From an uncultured Pleurocapsa sp. (GTDB taxonomy: Bacteria > Cyanobacteriota > Cyanobacteriia > Cyanobacteriales > Xenococcaceae), in the NCBI GenBank assembly GCA_937884735.1, contig CAKZYI010000432.1, positions 1-7,177 on the forward strand: a stretch of 7,177 nt of DNA, given 5' to 3'. A program made the position numbers and the translations under genes. The notes below the pieces were generated by a model, which was not told where the DNA came from, did not search any database, and saw only the letters and a program-made list of their open reading frames with translations. This document shows, piece by piece, positions 5,889 through 7,177 of this stretch (its first letter is position 1; the number at the start of each line of letters is the position of its first letter).

Positions 5889-7177
5889 ATGGACTCTACA
5901 ATATCTAATTCCGACAATCAAAACTTAGTACTACAAACTGCAGGTGCAGGTGTTGATATTCAGGACTTGTCATTATTAGGAGATTTTACTCTCGAATTTC
6001 GACTTTTTTTAGAACCAAACGAAGACATAAATAACCAGGATGGGGTTTTTAGTTCTGGAACTTTTGGGAATGGTAATGATGTTAACTTTGAAGAAGGTAA
6101 ACTTCAACTTTACAGTTCGAATTATGGGGGGAATGGAGTAGTAGTCCAATCCAATACTACAGCCGAGACTGGCAAGTGGAATCACTATGCTATTGTTCGA
6201 GAAAACGGTCAAATTAAGATTTACCTTAATGGAGTAATTGATGGAATTTCAAATCAAAACTGGACTAGCAATTTCGAAATTTCTCATATCGCCCAATCCT
6301 TAAGTGGTGGATTGTTCGGTCAGCTAGATGAGCTACGCATATGGCAAGTTGCTCGTAATGAAACTGAGATTCAAGACAATATGGATGGCGGTGTTGCAAC
6401 TGATAGCGTGGGCTTAGAACGCTACTATCGTTTTGATGACCAACCTGCAGGACACATTATTGATGCCACAGGCAACGCTGAAACAGGACATGACCTTCAT
6501 CCTCCTTCTGGAGCTTCTATTGTAGGTGCTGCTGAAGACGTATTTGCAGGAGAGTTTATTGATACTCAGGTAGTCGACGGGCTGTTTCTTCCCACAGATC
6601 TAGCTTTTCTACCTGACGGTCGAATGTTAGTAATCGAAAAAAGCGGAATTATCAAAATTATTGAAGATCCCACTCAACCTAATAGTAATATAGAAACTTA
6701 CATGGATCTGGGTGAATCTGTATTAGATCATGAAGAACAAGGTCTGTTAGCGGTTGAAATAGATCCAGACTTTGAAACTAACGGCTACTTCTATCTGTTC
6801 TACAATAACGATCTTGAAAAAAGAATCACTATTTCTCGTTTTCAACATTCCGAAAATACTGGTGGAACTTCCAGTCGTGGTCAATTGAATAGTGAAACTG
6901 TTCTGTGGCAAGAGCATGATATTACCTCCCATGGTCATCATCAGGGTGCTGGTTTGGCAATTGCCTACGAACCTATAGATAGTAATGATCCTAGTCCATA
7001 CAAACTATACATCACTACTGGAGATGAGTTTGTCGGCGCAAATTCTCAGGATCTAGGTCACGATGATGGAAAAGTTCATCGGATCAACCTAACTGATGGT
7101 TCGATTCCTGTAGATAATCCTTACTATGATTCAGCTACCGCAGACGACTATACTCCTGAAGTTGATACTAGCTCTGC
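5889..7177 (+). CDS. LamG-like domain fused to glucose/sorbosone dehydrogenase-type beta-propeller, partial at 3' end
   Basis: The frame is open from ATG 5889-5891 for 429 codons to the window edge; a TAA in frame 9 bp upstream (5880-5882) makes this the first possible start. Residues 13-165 look like a LamG/concanavalin-A-like lectin fold: LSLLGDFTLEFRLFL (28-42), GKWNHYAIVRENGQIKIYLNG (start 95) and FGQLDELRIWQVARNETEI (143-161). ERYYRFDD (177-184) and DATGN (192-196) are the usual tail of such modules. From about residue 225 the motifs are those of the glucose/sorbosone dehydrogenase propeller (PF07995, soluble PQQ-dependent type): FLPTDLAFLPDGRMLVIEK, EQGLLAVEIDPDFETNGYFY, the histidine-rich HGHHQGAGL (348-356), YITTGDEF, GKVHRINLTDGSIPVDNPYY. 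There is no signal peptide or membrane segment at the N-terminus; in cyanobacteria such large modular proteins often leave by type I secretion through a C-terminal signal, which would lie outside the window. Sugar oxidation is a family-based inference. Confidence 0.88.
   Translation, partial: MDSTISNSDNQNLVLQTAGAGVDIQDLSLLGDFTLEFRLFLEPNEDINNQDGVFSSGTFGNGNDVNFEEGKLQLYSSNYGGNGVVVQSNTTAETGKWNHYAIVRENGQIKIYLNGVIDGISNQNWTSNFEISHIAQSLSGGLFGQLDELRIWQVARNETEIQDNMDGGVATDSVGLERYYRFDDQPAGHIIDATGNAETGHDLHPPSGASIVGAAEDVFAGEFIDTQVVDGLFLPTDLAFLPDGRMLVIEKSGIIKIIEDPTQPNSNIETYMDLGESVLDHEEQGLLAVEIDPDFETNGYFYLFYNNDLEKRITISRFQHSENTGGTSSRGQLNSETVLWQEHDITSHGHHQGAGLAIAYEPIDSNDPSPYKLYITTGDEFVGANSQDLGHDDGKVHRINLTDGSIPVDNPYYDSATADDYTPEVDTSS

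Noticed and set aside
6009..6212. Minus-strand open frame of 67 codons
   Set aside because: Antisense to the LamG domain, which has clear family motifs on the plus strand.
6747..6941. Minus-strand open frame of 64 codons
   Set aside because: Antisense to the dehydrogenase propeller; no independent support.

Overview
The window most likely comes from a cyanobacterium. It is AT-rich, intergenic spacers are long, and the exact HIP1 octamer GCGATCGC occurs three times (291-298, 4049-4056, 5346-5353), far more than chance predicts at this base composition. Several genes lack a clear Shine-Dalgarno sequence, which is common in cyanobacteria. Genus cannot be fixed from the sequence alone.

The left two thirds (1-5104) is a surface-glycan locus read entirely on the minus strand. 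In transcription order it holds an ABC-2 exporter permease (Wzm type, 5104-4226), its ATPase partner (Wzt type, 4222-3299), a detached Wzt C-terminal glycan-binding domain (3295-2942), a polysaccharide pyruvyl transferase (2898-1549), a CMP-nonulosonate (sialic-acid-like) cytidylyltransferase (1315-626), and the first 212 codons of a nonulosonate synthase with an N-terminal CBS pair (636-1, cut by the window edge). Permease and ATPase are 3 bp apart, and the cytidylyltransferase and synthase overlap by 11 bp. A 233-bp spacer carrying a possible promoter and a hairpin separates the two halves. Together the genes suggest a cell-surface polysaccharide that carries nonulosonic acid and possibly pyruvate ketals and leaves the cell through a Wzm/Wzt-type ABC exporter.

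The most notable anomaly is in the exporter ATPase. Two consecutive in-frame TAA codons (3301-3296) cut the reading frame between the intact nucleotide-binding domain and an otherwise intact, same-frame C-terminal domain of the kind that recognises the glycan to be exported.

A 784-bp spacer without a convincing gene (5105-5888) follows. It holds a strong plus-strand intrinsic terminator (5575-5605) with no gene in front of it, a second hairpin, several short palindromes, a possible minus-strand promoter for the export operon, and a repeat structure just ahead of the last gene.

The right end (5889-7177, plus strand) is the 5' part of a large gene that joins a LamG/concanavalin-A-like domain to a glucose/sorbosone dehydrogenase-type beta-propeller. 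It has no signal peptide and runs off the window edge.
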